From: Alectoria sarmentosa
Lineage: Eukaryota; Ascomycota; Lecanoromycetes; Lecanorales; Parmeliaceae
Direction of reading: 5' to 3'
Assembly (NCBI GenBank): GCA_009733775.1
Contig: WOGZ01000093.1
Location: 1-64,000, forward strand
DNA: 64,000 bases
Shown: positions 22,789 to 33,193 of the stretch, one piece after another
Layout: every line of letters starts with the position of its first letter
Numbering within the stretch: the first letter of the stretch is position 1
Translations under genes and position numbers: made by a program
The notes under the pieces: model-generated
Database searches by the model: none
What the model saw: the letters and a program-made list of their open reading frames with translations, nothing else
What the model was told of the DNA's origin: nothing

Positions 22789-25700
22789 ACTTTTTATGTT
22801 TTTCTGCAGGGACACTCTGATGCATAGATGTAGGTAGGTAGGTATTCAGAACTTCCAAAACTTATAATCTAATCTGTGACGAGAAGGTATTCATGGATAC
22901 GTCCTTGCCATTCATATCTCCCTTTTGATCGATAAGCTCCATGAATGCAGTACGCAGAAGAAGGCTTCAGCCTCATCAAATGAACCCGACCTCGCCGTAG
23001 CGATGAGCAAAGATCGGAAAAGTCCCCTCTTCTTTACTCTTTCCTGTCATCTATACATCTCTTTTGAACCCAATCTGATTGCATCCACAGCCCCCGCCCC
23101 CCCCCCCCTTTCTCTCTTCCTCCATCAGACTATCCTACTCGCTCTCCATCAAAGCAAGAAATCACAGAAACATCCATCAACGGTGTTTTTTAATCCCTGA
23201 ACCCCCTTTTGACCTTTAACCGCTGCGCATAACCAACTGAGTGGAAATAAACCATACCCTCCTCTCTGCGGCGGGATTCCTCTACTTTTTCTAGAAAGGA
23301 AAGTAAAGTAAAGTAAAGAAGATGCCAAAAACAGTTGTATGGAAGAAAATTGGATCAGGGACTTTGGGGGGAAGCCTTTGCTCTGGGGCTTTTTGGTAGA
23401 GTCCTGGCATAGATTAGATGGATAGATGGATAGATGGATGGATGGATGGATGGATAGATGGATAGATGGATGGATGGATGGATGGATAGATGGATAGATG
23501 GAAGGATGGATGGATAGATGGATAGAAGAGAGGATGGAGGAGAAAGTCGCGCATGCATAGAGAGGGAGGGGAGGATGAGGAGGTGGGAATTCGTCAAAGG
23601 ATTCCAGATCCCACTGAGAGTGCTGCGATCAGAGAAGTTGTGAGGAAAGCAGCTGAGGTGATGGTGCTCAGGTATTTTTGGGGATGTCTGTCTGGGTTTT
23701 GTGGCTATGGCTGTGGATGAGGAAGAGGGTGGTCAGATGTTCGTGTGTGGGGAGTTCTGATCAAGGGGGTTTTGAAGCAGGTCTTTAGTAGGTGCAGTGG
23801 ATGAATGAATGACAGGAAGCATGTATGGTCTATGGAGTGGGGGGCCCATGGGTATAGGACCACATAGCAAAACATCAGGTGAAAGGAATTGCTGCATAGA
23901 AGACATTAGACACTCTGGCAGTAGGGATCAGATTTTTTTTCCCCGCCCAAAATGATGGAGATTTGTGGTCTGGTTTGCTGTGAATGTTGTGTCTTTTTGG
24001 CATCGTGCTACATTTCAGGCCCGTTGCCGGAAACAGAGTGACAGCTGTAGCAAAGTTCTCTTTGAAAAACAGTGATTTCATGGGAAAGGTAATTTGTTAC
24101 ATATGTTCGATATCCTTTATTCGATAACCATCACGGAAAAGAGCCGAATTGTTTTGGTTTGATAGCCACAATAATGGCGCACAAAATAAAGAATCGGCTG
24201 TTTCCGACGATTCTTCTGTTTGGATTTGGAAATATTTGAGATTCTCTCCATGCATGACATTTGCTCCATTCTCGTGCCTACATTCACGGACGAGCAGAGT
24301 TTGTGCCTGCACTTTGATGGATTCTCAAGATACCATGGCCAAGCAATATACACCAAAGGATCCAGAGCCACACATACGGGATCCGAGCATGGCGCAACAT
24401 GCAAAATACAGTATAGCGTACTTGTCTTACAGTGACTTGCTCTCTCCACAGCATCCCACTCCCTGGGGAGGTAGGCATGCGTGGTAGCCAGCTGGATGGA
24501 TTGTGGAGTGCGATCTGAGGAGTTGGGTGCGTGAGGGTTTTGAATGGGAGATTCGCTCCTGAAGACGAGGGAAGGGTATTTCCAGTCAAGAAAGAGCTGA
24601 CATCAACGGACTGATATGGAGAGTCGGATACGGTCATGGCCAGTAGCAGTTTCTTTGGAATCGATCAAGAAGAAGCATGGACGTGTGGCATCCTTGCCTG
24701 CAGGTTGGATGTGAGGTTCGACGTGTCCAAAATGAACCGCAGAGGAAGCAACAGGATCCATTGGACGCTAGGTATTTCTGAGCAGAATGGATAAGCACCG
24801 ACAGCTGACACCGTCCAGATTCTTAAATTGGCTTGTCTCTACCCTACGTACTAGGTGGACGGTAGCAACGGATACCGGGATGATGGATCGATGAATTGGG
24901 ATCGATTGACCTAAGCGCAGCTCTTCTGGAAAGATAGATACCTAGATAGCGGCTCTTGCCGGCCTCTGATGGGGAAAGGAATACCCTTTTGATCTTAGGT
25001 AGATGCAATCGAAATGAGCGTCACACCGCAACGTTTATCAACGCGTGCAGGAACGTTTGGGATTCTTGACGTAGAAAAGGCGCCGAATGATGGAGACAAA
25101 TAATGTACAAAGCAAAGTACAAATGTATGCAAAAATCAATCTTGTCATTATTGGGATTCTCACGCCGTCAAAAGTACAGAAATCTAAGAATCATTGTCTT
25201 TTTCGAAATATACAAAAATAAGAGATGCAAGAATCGAAATTGGAGAAATCTCACAATAGATTCGTTGATTGCCGAGAGTTCCGAAGGTTCCTGCATACCA
25301 CGCTAATTAGATGCAGGGTAAAGTAAGGTATGGGGACAGGCTTTGAAAAGTTCAATTCTTTACTATGTATGTGTATATTACAATAATTGTGTCATAATGG
25401 GGCGAAGACGATAGGGAGAAAGGTCTTCGGAGCTGCTGATGTGGCTTATGGTGACGGAGATGGAATTGATGAGAGGGAGATGGCCGCAGGGATGTAGGCT
25501 GCTTTACGTGATTGTGATTGGTGCGGAGACAGTCGCGTGAGACGCGTATAATCATAGACTAATCAATAGACTACAAAGGCATAACAATTCTCTCGCACCA
25601 TCCGTCACTAAGATTCAAAGCCGAGAATCAGCAACAATAAGCAAGTACGAGCTGGACATGTGAAGAAGCTTGCCTTCGGGGCTCCGAAGGCTTTGACAGG

Positions 25701-26001
25701 AGAAGATGGCGGAGGATTGTTGGTGAGTAGAGTGAATTGTTGGCATCGAAGGTTGACTCCGCTTTTCGGAAGACCGCTCTTGATACACGCACGATGCCAA
25801 CTTCACTCATGTTCAGCGGAGAATCGGTGAGAATCATCCCCCCAATACCGACAAGCTCCGCTACTCGTTTCCCATACCCTTCAGAATAATATCTTTAACA
25901 CAACTTCCTCCCTCATAGTAGACATTCCGTACCCACTCTCTCTCTTGCTCTCTTTCTATCTTTTCATCTTTGTATCAATTCGTCCACCACACCGTCACAC
26001 A
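22789..26001. other. 3.2-kb intergenic region without supported genes
   Basis: No open frame here shows a domain, conserved motif or consistent splicing pattern. It contains a poly-C stretch near 23092-23108, a GGAT/AGAT microsatellite at 23407-23525, and pyrimidine-rich sequence at about 25870-26000 that is likely the promoter of the downstream aminotransferase. A short open frame on the minus strand (24284-24637) starts with ATG and runs into a possible GTAAGA donor, but I cannot support a gene. Confidence 0.55.
23407..23525. repeat. GGAT/AGAT tetranucleotide microsatellite
   Basis: About 28 tandem tetranucleotides, mixing ATGG and ATAG units, lie 620 bases downstream of sec21. They are the same family as the array at the left edge of the window. 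Confidence 0.95.
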
Positions 26002-27629
26002 ATGTCTCCGACACAATTGCCTTCCTCAGAGTTGGAGCATCTCAAGCTGACTGAAGTCTCTAAAGATGCCCTAGCACAAGCACACTCCACCTACACCCAC
26101 CTCAACCCATCTTCTCTCCAAGCCTACCAATCAGCCTGCCAACACCAGCCCGGTGGTAACACTCGCACTGTCCTCCATGCCAATCCCTTCCCTATGACCT
26201 TTGCCTCAGGCAATGGATGCACACTCACCTCCCTCGACGGTCACACCTACACCGACTTCCTCGGTGAATATACTGCCGGTATCTACGGACACAACAATGC
26301 TACCATCCGTGCAGCAATCGATGAGGCTCTCACTCGAGGATGGAGCCTTGGTGGGAACAACACGTATGAGAAGGAGCTTGCCAAATTGGTCTGCGAGCGA
26401 TTCACACCTACCATGGAGCTTGTGAGATTTACAAATTCTGGCACCGAGGCCAACATGATGGCCGTCGCTACCGCAATGGCATGGACGGGTCGAACGAAGA
26501 TCCTGGTCTTTGGAGGGGGGTACCACGGGGCTACTCTTTCCTTCCGCAACCCGCCAAAGAGAGCAGCGACAAAGAGCATCAACCTGCCTCACGAGTGGGT
26601 CGTTGGTACCTACAATGACATCGCTCGCACCGAAGAAGTCCTCTCGGCCCTCCCGCTGAAGAGCTTGGCTGCCATCCTCGTGGAACCAATGCTAGGCAAC
26701 GCAGGTGCTATCCCAGGCTCTCTTCCTTTCCTACAATTCCTTAGATCCTACGCTTCCTCCCACGATGCTCTCCTCATCTTCGACGAAGTCATGACTAGTC
26801 GTCTTTCCTACCACGGATTGGGTCGTAAATTAGGCATTCAGCCCGACCTCATGACTCTGGGCAAATGGGTTGGGGGAGGAATGAGCTTCGGAGCGTTTGG
26901 GGGAAGGAGAGATATCATGGGGATGTATGATCCCAGTAAGAGTGGAGGTCTGGCGCATGCGGGGACTTTCAACAACAATGTCATCAGCATGGCTGCTGGG
27001 TGTGCGGGATGTAAAGTCCTGGATGAGGTTTCTACTAATCGCCTGAACGATTTGGGGGAACGTTTGAAGGAGATGGTCACGGATGTCATTGAAAAGCATT
27101 TGTATGACAATGTACCTCATACGAATGGCGCCGATGGAGGATCCTTGCAAGGTAATGTGACTTCACTTCAGCTAGCGAGAATGCTTTCAAAAAGTTCACT
27201 CATTCCGCAATACTTTCCCATAATCTCTTCGAATTCCCATTCGACAAAATAATTGACCTCTCTCTAGCCCCTAATTGTACTACTACGAACGGTGTTACCA
27301 ACGGTACCGCCAATGGCAACGCCAACAGTACCACCCTCGCAAACGGCACCCATTCGAATTCACAACAGGGTCAACTCTCAAACGGAACCACAAGAAAGGC
27401 TCCGATGTATATATCGGGCATCGGTTCCATACTCGCCATCCATTTGCCCCCTTCATCTCCCGACCTTCAACCTCTCTTCTACCACCATATGCTATCCAGA
27501 AACATCTACCTTGCCGAGCGGGGCTTTATGGCGCTGAATATCGAACTGGGCATGGAGGATTTGGACAAGTTTGTGGAGGCGACGAGGGATTTTGTAGAGA
27601 GGTACAAGGGTCTAATACTTGCGTGCTAG
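26002..27629 (+). CDS. Class III PLP-dependent aminotransferase (glutamate-1-semialdehyde aminomutase-like)
   Basis: Two exons (26002-27151, 27268-27629) give 503 residues. Fold type I class III features are clear: RFTNSGTEANMMAV (phosphate binding), GGYHGATLS, LIFDEVMTSRLSYHG (the Asp that binds the pyridine nitrogen), and TLGKWVGGGMSFGAFGG with the PLP lysine at about 288. The C-terminal part (YLAERGFMALNIELGMEDLDKFVEATRDFV) matches the glutamate-1-semialdehyde aminomutase group. Fungi do not make haem by that route, so the substrate is probably another amino acid or ketone; it cannot be read from the sequence. An Asn/Gly/Thr-rich insert of about 44 residues follows the intron directly (about 385-428) and looks like a disordered expansion. 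The start is the first ATG, MSPTQLPSS. Confidence 0.9.
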
Positions 27630-28211
27630 AACGGGAAGGCGGCTGAAGAGGACCGGTGGTTCTGAGGGGGATCAGATCACATTGCGGCTGTAATATCAAA
27701 CGCGCGATCTTGGTGGCAGAGTAATGACTCGCGACTACCTCGAGACGTGACTCCCCCTCAAAGGAGTCAGCGCAGCAAGCAAGCGAAAAGTTAGACTTGG
27801 CATACACATAGATTCTCATGAAATGAACCCCGAGACTCTACTCCTCCCGCCTTCCCCCTAGTTCCTATCCCACCTCTCCAGGCAAGCCATCAAAAAAAGT
27901 GCAAGTACCTACGGCTTACCTTCAGCGACAACAACAATAACAACGACGCCGGCCTACAAGCCCGGCAAAGAAAGACCTTGTCAAATCTCACCGGATATCC
28001 TCCAGCCGTCCACACAATCACACACACCATTTCGCCTTGTCGTCATCAGGGGAAAAAAAGGAAGAAAAAGCAAAAAAAAGAGAGAGTGGTGAGTGAGCGA
28101 CATGACTCTTGAGATCCTTGCCTCGAATCGGTCCGTCCCTTTTTCCATGGAGAGGGGAATCTGTTTTGCTTTTGCGATGCGTTTCTCATTATCCTTAAAG
28201 TTTCTTTATCC

Positions 28212-28330
28212 ATTCAGTGAGTGAATGAGTGAGTGAGTCAGTCAGTCAGTCAGTCAGTCAATTAGTTAGTTGGTCAGTCAGTCAGTTAGTTGGTCAGTCA
28301 GTCAGTCAGTCAGTCACTCAATCAATCAAT
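28212..28330. repeat. CAGT/GTTA tetranucleotide microsatellite
   Basis: Tandem GTGA, GTCA, GTTA and ATCA units. Several frames stay open with Ser/Val/Gln products, which are artefacts of the repeat. Confidence 0.95.
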
Positions 28331-28683
28331 CAAGAAGTAAATAATACTTTGAACAGACCCCAAAAGTCGAATCGAGTCGAGCCGAGTCGAGTTCGGCTTG
28401 CTTTGATTTTGAATCGATACACCACATACATCACATATATTTTATATAGTTCAAAAATCTTACTTGATTAAAACAAAGCGTGCACGAAATAAACAACGAC
28501 ATTTAATTTCAATTTTAATGTTAATTTCATAAGAGGAGCAAGAGTGCGGATTCCCCCACCGTCTTGTTTATCATCGCTCGAAATGTTTCGCGAGAGAGAA
28601 AGAGAGGGAGAGAGAGAGAATGATTGGGACTTTTGCGCTAAACTGACAGTCTCTCCGTGTCAAATCACATTTCCCCTGGGATT

Positions 28684-28830
28684 GGTTTCGTTTCGTTTCG
28701 TACCGTTTGGTTTTGGTTTTGGTTCCGTTCCGTGTGGTTTTGTTCCGTTCCGTTTGGTTTGGTTCCGTTTGGTTCCGTTTGGTTCCGTTTGGTTTGGTTT
28801 TGGTTTGGTTTCGTTTCATTCCGTTTCGGA
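28684..28830. repeat. GTTTG/GTTTC/GTTCC pentanucleotide repeat
   Basis: Imperfect tandem pentamers of the GTTTG, GTTTC and GTTCC type. The complementary motif ACCAA occurs again at 28900-28940, so the region could form a loose hairpin. Confidence 0.85.
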
Positions 28831-29389
28831 GCGCACATGGTATGTATTGAACTGAACGGGTACCCGGGAATCAATCTGCCATTATCCTAACATAGAAGAA
28901 ACCAAACCAAACCAAGACAAACCAAAACAAACGAAAACCATCACACCATAGTACCGGGGGCGCCATTCATTAGGCAGGTAACTCGAACCCGAATATGAAA
29001 TCAAAGTAATGATTACCCCGACGACGACGACAGTAGAGGCAGGATGTGTAGAGGCAGGATGTTGGGGATGTGGGGGGAGAAGGGGGTGCGTTCGAACGGT
29101 CGCTGCGAGGGATTGATGATGGCACGCACAGGGGCAGCTTTTGAGTTACAAAAAACAGCAACGCTGCCAAAACGGAACGGACACGTATCATCCAGCCCAT
29201 CAACCGTACCGTGCGCCATTCCATTACCAAGAAATCCAGTTTCCAGGAGCTGACAATGACCTTCCCCCCCACCCCCCCCTCCCAATTACAGCCAAGGTAG
29301 AAAAACAAAATAGCGCCGTGTCCAAAAACCATCCTCGCCTCTCCTTTTCCGCATATCCCCCCCCCCCCCCTATCAACTCTCCCCCCCCC

Positions 29390-29479
29390 NNNNNNNNNNN
29401 NNNNNNNNNNNNNNNNNNNNNNNNNNNNNNNNNNNNNNNNNNNNNNNNNNNNNNNNNNNNNNNNNNNNNNNNNNNNNNN
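29390..29479. other. Assembly gap of 90 N
   Basis: 90 undetermined bases flanked on the left by two poly-C runs. The gap interrupts the last visible exon of the minus-strand gene at 29480-32332, so that protein's C-terminus is missing. Confidence 1.
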
Positions 29480-29825
29480 GAGGGGTGACCGTGATCTTCC
29501 GACTCCGCTGCAGCTCGCGGAAATCGTCCACGGGCGCGCAACGCTGCCGCCAGCCGGCGACGAGTTCTTGGAAATGGGCTTTGAATTTCGTGGCGTCTGT
29601 TTTTTATTAATAATTCGATAGGAGATCTTGGTTGAGCTCCTTCGAGCACGTAAGACGGCCGATTCGGACGATGGTTGTGACAGGTCATGTCGAGTGATTG
29701 CTCGGAGTAAGGCGCAGAGTAGAAAAGGAAAGAAGGACGGAAGGGGAAGGAAGGACGGAAGGGGAAGGAAGAAGGAAGGAAGGAAGGAGGGAAGGAAGGA
29801 AGGAAGGAGGGAAGGAAGGAAGGAA

Positions 29826-29856
<31 letters not shown>

Positions 29857-32332
29857 GCACACATACCATCCTCACACTCAAATTCAAAGTCGATATTCTG
29901 GAAGTCCTCGAACCCTCCGTCCGCTCGTTCCTGGTCTCCATATTCGATCCCCCGACGATCCAACGGTATCCCAGCGGGCATCCTCCGAGTCCCTTTCAGC
30001 GTACATACACGGATCGCCGAGGCACCGCTGTGTCTGTTGGGTGTGAAGCGCACGCGTGTCTTCTGGGGGCGGCCGTGCTGTAGGATACCGCCTTGTTTGG
30101 GGTGGATCAGGGTGACACGGTCGGAGACTAGGGAGGGCAATAAATGGGTCAGCAACGCATATGACAATCATTTTAGATTGACCAGGAGAGGAAGGGAGAT
30201 CGGCGAACGAACCGAAGAGAACGTAAATGTAGTTGCGGGAGAAGATGAAAAGCTTCGAGTTGTTGATGTTAGTGGTGAGACGGCTCGTCAGCGCTGAAAA
30301 CGCTTTACTCGTGATCGCGGAGATTGGTGACGACAATGGCAATGTTGGCGATAGACTTGCGGGCGATGAAGAATCGGGAGTAGTCGGGTGGGCACTCGGG
30401 AAGTCGGTCCACACTTGTATTCGTGGGAATCTCTCGCTTTCCGTCGTTTGTGACCCACAACGGTGCAAAGATACGCTGACAAGGCTGTAATCACCCTCAA
30501 AGTAAGCACCCATCAGTGCTCCTTGGAAACCGTAGAGCTCCCACGGATGATGGTCACCGTTGGAATCCTGGCAGTGAAATCTATAACGCAGACTCGGCTG
30601 CAGACCGGAGTCGCTGATGTAGAGTTCAGAGCTTTCAGAGGGGTCAGTGGCGAAGGCGTAGACGGGGACCAGCGCAGTGGTAGAGGGTTGGATGACGCTT
30701 TGGTCTGTCGGAAGGGCTTCCCTGTAAGTGATGAGGCGGAGATAGCTTGAGACTTGAGAGTCGAGCCTGAAGATGCGGACGCGAGTTCGGATGAAAGCCG
30801 AGTCATGTGGAGGACTGGTTTCTATCGAGAACACGTTATATTGGAAGCCTGTCCACACTGTATGTTGAGAATCAATCTCTGCGTTGGATAACTCGTTCTC
30901 ATGGAGCCTGGCTGAAATGTGGTCAATACTTTCTTGGTCCGCAAACGGATTCTCGAGATCTGTGATGTGAAGCCCATCTGCTAGGGTTGAAACGCCTGTA
31001 GTGACAACTCCAGCATTCAGAAGAAATAGATTACTTTCCCTTCGTGTCGACGTAGTCGCACCGAGCTCCGAAGGGACGTGGTAAGGGTGTGACTCAGTCA
31101 GTGATATTGAAGAGCTAGCTTCAAGCTCTACAGGAAAAGTCGGATTGGTAGACTCCCTACAAATAGTCTCCGGCTCCGAAACATGCGACGAGGTGATTGA
31201 ACATGAGTCAGAGAGCTGAGAAGGGATCTGCTCTCGCTCGTCGTCTGTACAGATGCTGAAATCACCTAGCTCGTTGATGAGATCGTAATTGGGTACCGTG
31301 AATATATCCGTGTAGAATGATTGGAGTAGATCCAAGACCTTCTTCTTGGCACACGCGACCACCTCTTGGATCCCAAAGCCGGCCGGTTCGTACGCTCGGA
31401 GGTCACCTAAGTCGCCAAGCAGCCATGCAGCCTTGAGGGCGTCAAGGAATATTCTCGCAATGGTGTGCCATGCTTCGTCAGATACAGGCACGGTATGATA
31501 GCTGAGGGCAAGCTCATTCTCAGACCTCCAGTCTGTCAGATCTTCAGAGCTCTTCGAGAGCCAATAGATACTGTGTCGGATCTTCCATGCCATTGGCCCT
31601 TCATCCTCCTGTTTGCTATTGACTGCTTCTTGGGATTTCTGCCCCAGTCTCGCTGCAATGTTTTGTCCAACCTCGCGGTGAGAGACGTTGGCGGAGGTGA
31701 AGGTGTGCAAGACACGGCCATCCGTAGTCTTCAGCTTGGTTTGTACCGTAATGCCATAAAGGAAGCTGTTTACGAGTTCTTGCAACCGCGCTGAACTGTT
31801 TTCGGCTTCGTCGATACGCTTGTATATCTCCTCGATTTTCTCGGAGGACCTTGCCTCAAAACTCCCGTTCAGTGCCCTGTTTGACGTCAGTCTGTAAACA
31901 CGTCATGAACCTCAGACAGACGTACATTTCCACTGCTTCATTGATGATCTCCACACCCATTGACATTGGATTCAGCCGTGTCTGAAGTCGTTCCATCGAC
32001 GCAGTTTCGAGGTCGACCTGCCAGTCACTTGCATTATCCAGCGTGTCCGACTCATAGTCACGAGCGCAGGAGATCAGTCCACGCCGGAGGGCGATCAAAG
32101 TGTCGGACAGTCCAAGAGTCAGTTGACAGAACACTGAGAGGGGCTCATTGCCCGTGCTGTATTTGCTGTCGAATCGATATATACCGTTGTTTAAGCTCGA
32201 GAGAGTATGGGCAAGTTTGGCGCATGATGTGGGTACAGGCAGGAAGAACTTCAGATATTGGCCATAAAGGTACCTTACATCTTTCAAAAGCCGCAAATGG
32301 CGCTTTGGCTCGTTCTCAGCTGAAGCAGCCAT
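29480..32332 (-). CDS. Fungal protein of unknown function, 3' end lost in gap
   Basis: Four exons can be joined in frame (31926-32332, 30213-31876, 29867-30127, 29480-29596), giving about 816 residues before the gap. I do not recognise the family. The N-terminal 350 residues look helical (LRLLKDVRYLYGQYLKFFL, EKIEEIYKRIDEAENSSARLQELVNSFLYG). The middle is Ser/Thr-rich. The C-terminal part contains beta-type sequence (SLRYRFHCQD, YIYVLF) and ends DFEFECEDDATKFKAHFQELV before the gap. No signal peptide or membrane segment is evident. The start is the first ATG (MAASAENEP at 32332). The last visible intron (29597-29866, 270 bases) is long for this window and filled with a pyrimidine microsatellite. 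Splice sites were chosen because each restores frame with good GT..AG ends. Confidence 0.7.
29722..29860. repeat. AAGG/AAAG microsatellite inside an intron
   Basis: A plus-strand purine array of GGAA and GAAA units lies entirely within the last visible intron of the minus-strand gene. In the transcript it is therefore a CCTT/CTTT polypyrimidine tract. Arg/Lys/Glu-rich or Phe/Leu/Ser/Pro-rich open frames over it are artefacts. Confidence 0.9.
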
Positions 32333-33193
32333 CAAGCTTCTGGCGCACGCACTTCTTCATTTCAATGTGTCGAGTGGCCTGTTGAAGCGGAGGCACATCC
32401 GTTTCATGCCATTTGCAGGTTGAGAAATCAGACAGAAATTAATAATGACAATGCTGCGATGTGGGAGGAGATGATCTCCGAGATCTGACGGGTTGAATCC
32501 TTCGGTTTTTCTTCCCGGTATGAGGAGGGCAATAAGTAAAACAATTGGTACGATAAGCCAGGCTGAGGAGTTACTCGAGCTTGTTGGGTGTGATTTGTTG
32601 CCTGGAAAAGCCTCGCCACGTGTTGCCTGATAACGGAGGTCCAATGAAAAGCCAAGAATTGACGGACGAGGAAATAAAGACGGAATATCAATTAGACGCT
32701 GCATACTGCCTGCATGACCCACACCACCCACGCCGAAATCGGTCGAATCAGGACCTGGCGCTTGAAACGCCGCAAGGCAACGCCAGCACTGTGACGTGAA
32801 TTAATTATAGATACGGCCAGGCATACTGTTATACCTCGTTGGCTCATCGCTGCCGTGGTTTCCCCAACAATGTAGACGATGGAGAAGGGCCTGTTTTTTT
32901 AGGTGCGCAGTGCTCGTGGATTGCGGGAGCATGCCAATCTGACGTGATATTCGCTCTATGAGCGTCTGCAAAAGAGGCACACAAATGCAACCGGGCAGAT
33001 TTTGGCATCTTCAATCTGTTGTAGCCTCCAGTGTCTTGAATGGTTGAGAGCTGACGTAAATCTGCGCTGCCATTCATATGGGGCAGGGCTCGCTTCTTAT
33101 TTTAAACGGCACCTGCGCCAGCATTCTCTGCTTTGAAGCAATCTCTCACAAGAAACAACTCAGGAGGCTGGCAAGGAGGTCCACTACTGGAGA
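32333..33193. other. Divergent intergenic region between the unknown gene and permease A
   Basis: 860 bases between divergent start codons. No gene or named regulatory element is recognised. It should contain both promoters. Confidence 0.5.

Larger units (their letters stand above)
27630..29389. other. Repeat-rich intergenic region
   Basis: 1.8 kb without a supported gene. It contains AAAG tracts near 28050-28085, a CAGT microsatellite, a TTTGG/TTCCG pentamer repeat and poly-C runs just before the assembly gap. Open frames here translate the repeats. Confidence 0.6.

Noticed and set aside
24284..24637. Minus-strand open frame starting with ATG and followed by a possible GTAAGA donor
   Set aside because: No convincing acceptor or downstream exon was found and the peptide has no recognisable feature.
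28212..28330. Regular repeats resembling a CRISPR array
   Set aside because: Units are contiguous tetranucleotides without unique spacers, and the genome is eukaryotic.
29628..30297. Plus-strand Arg/Lys/Glu-rich open frames
   Set aside because: They translate the AAGG microsatellite, which lies in an intron of the minus-strand gene.
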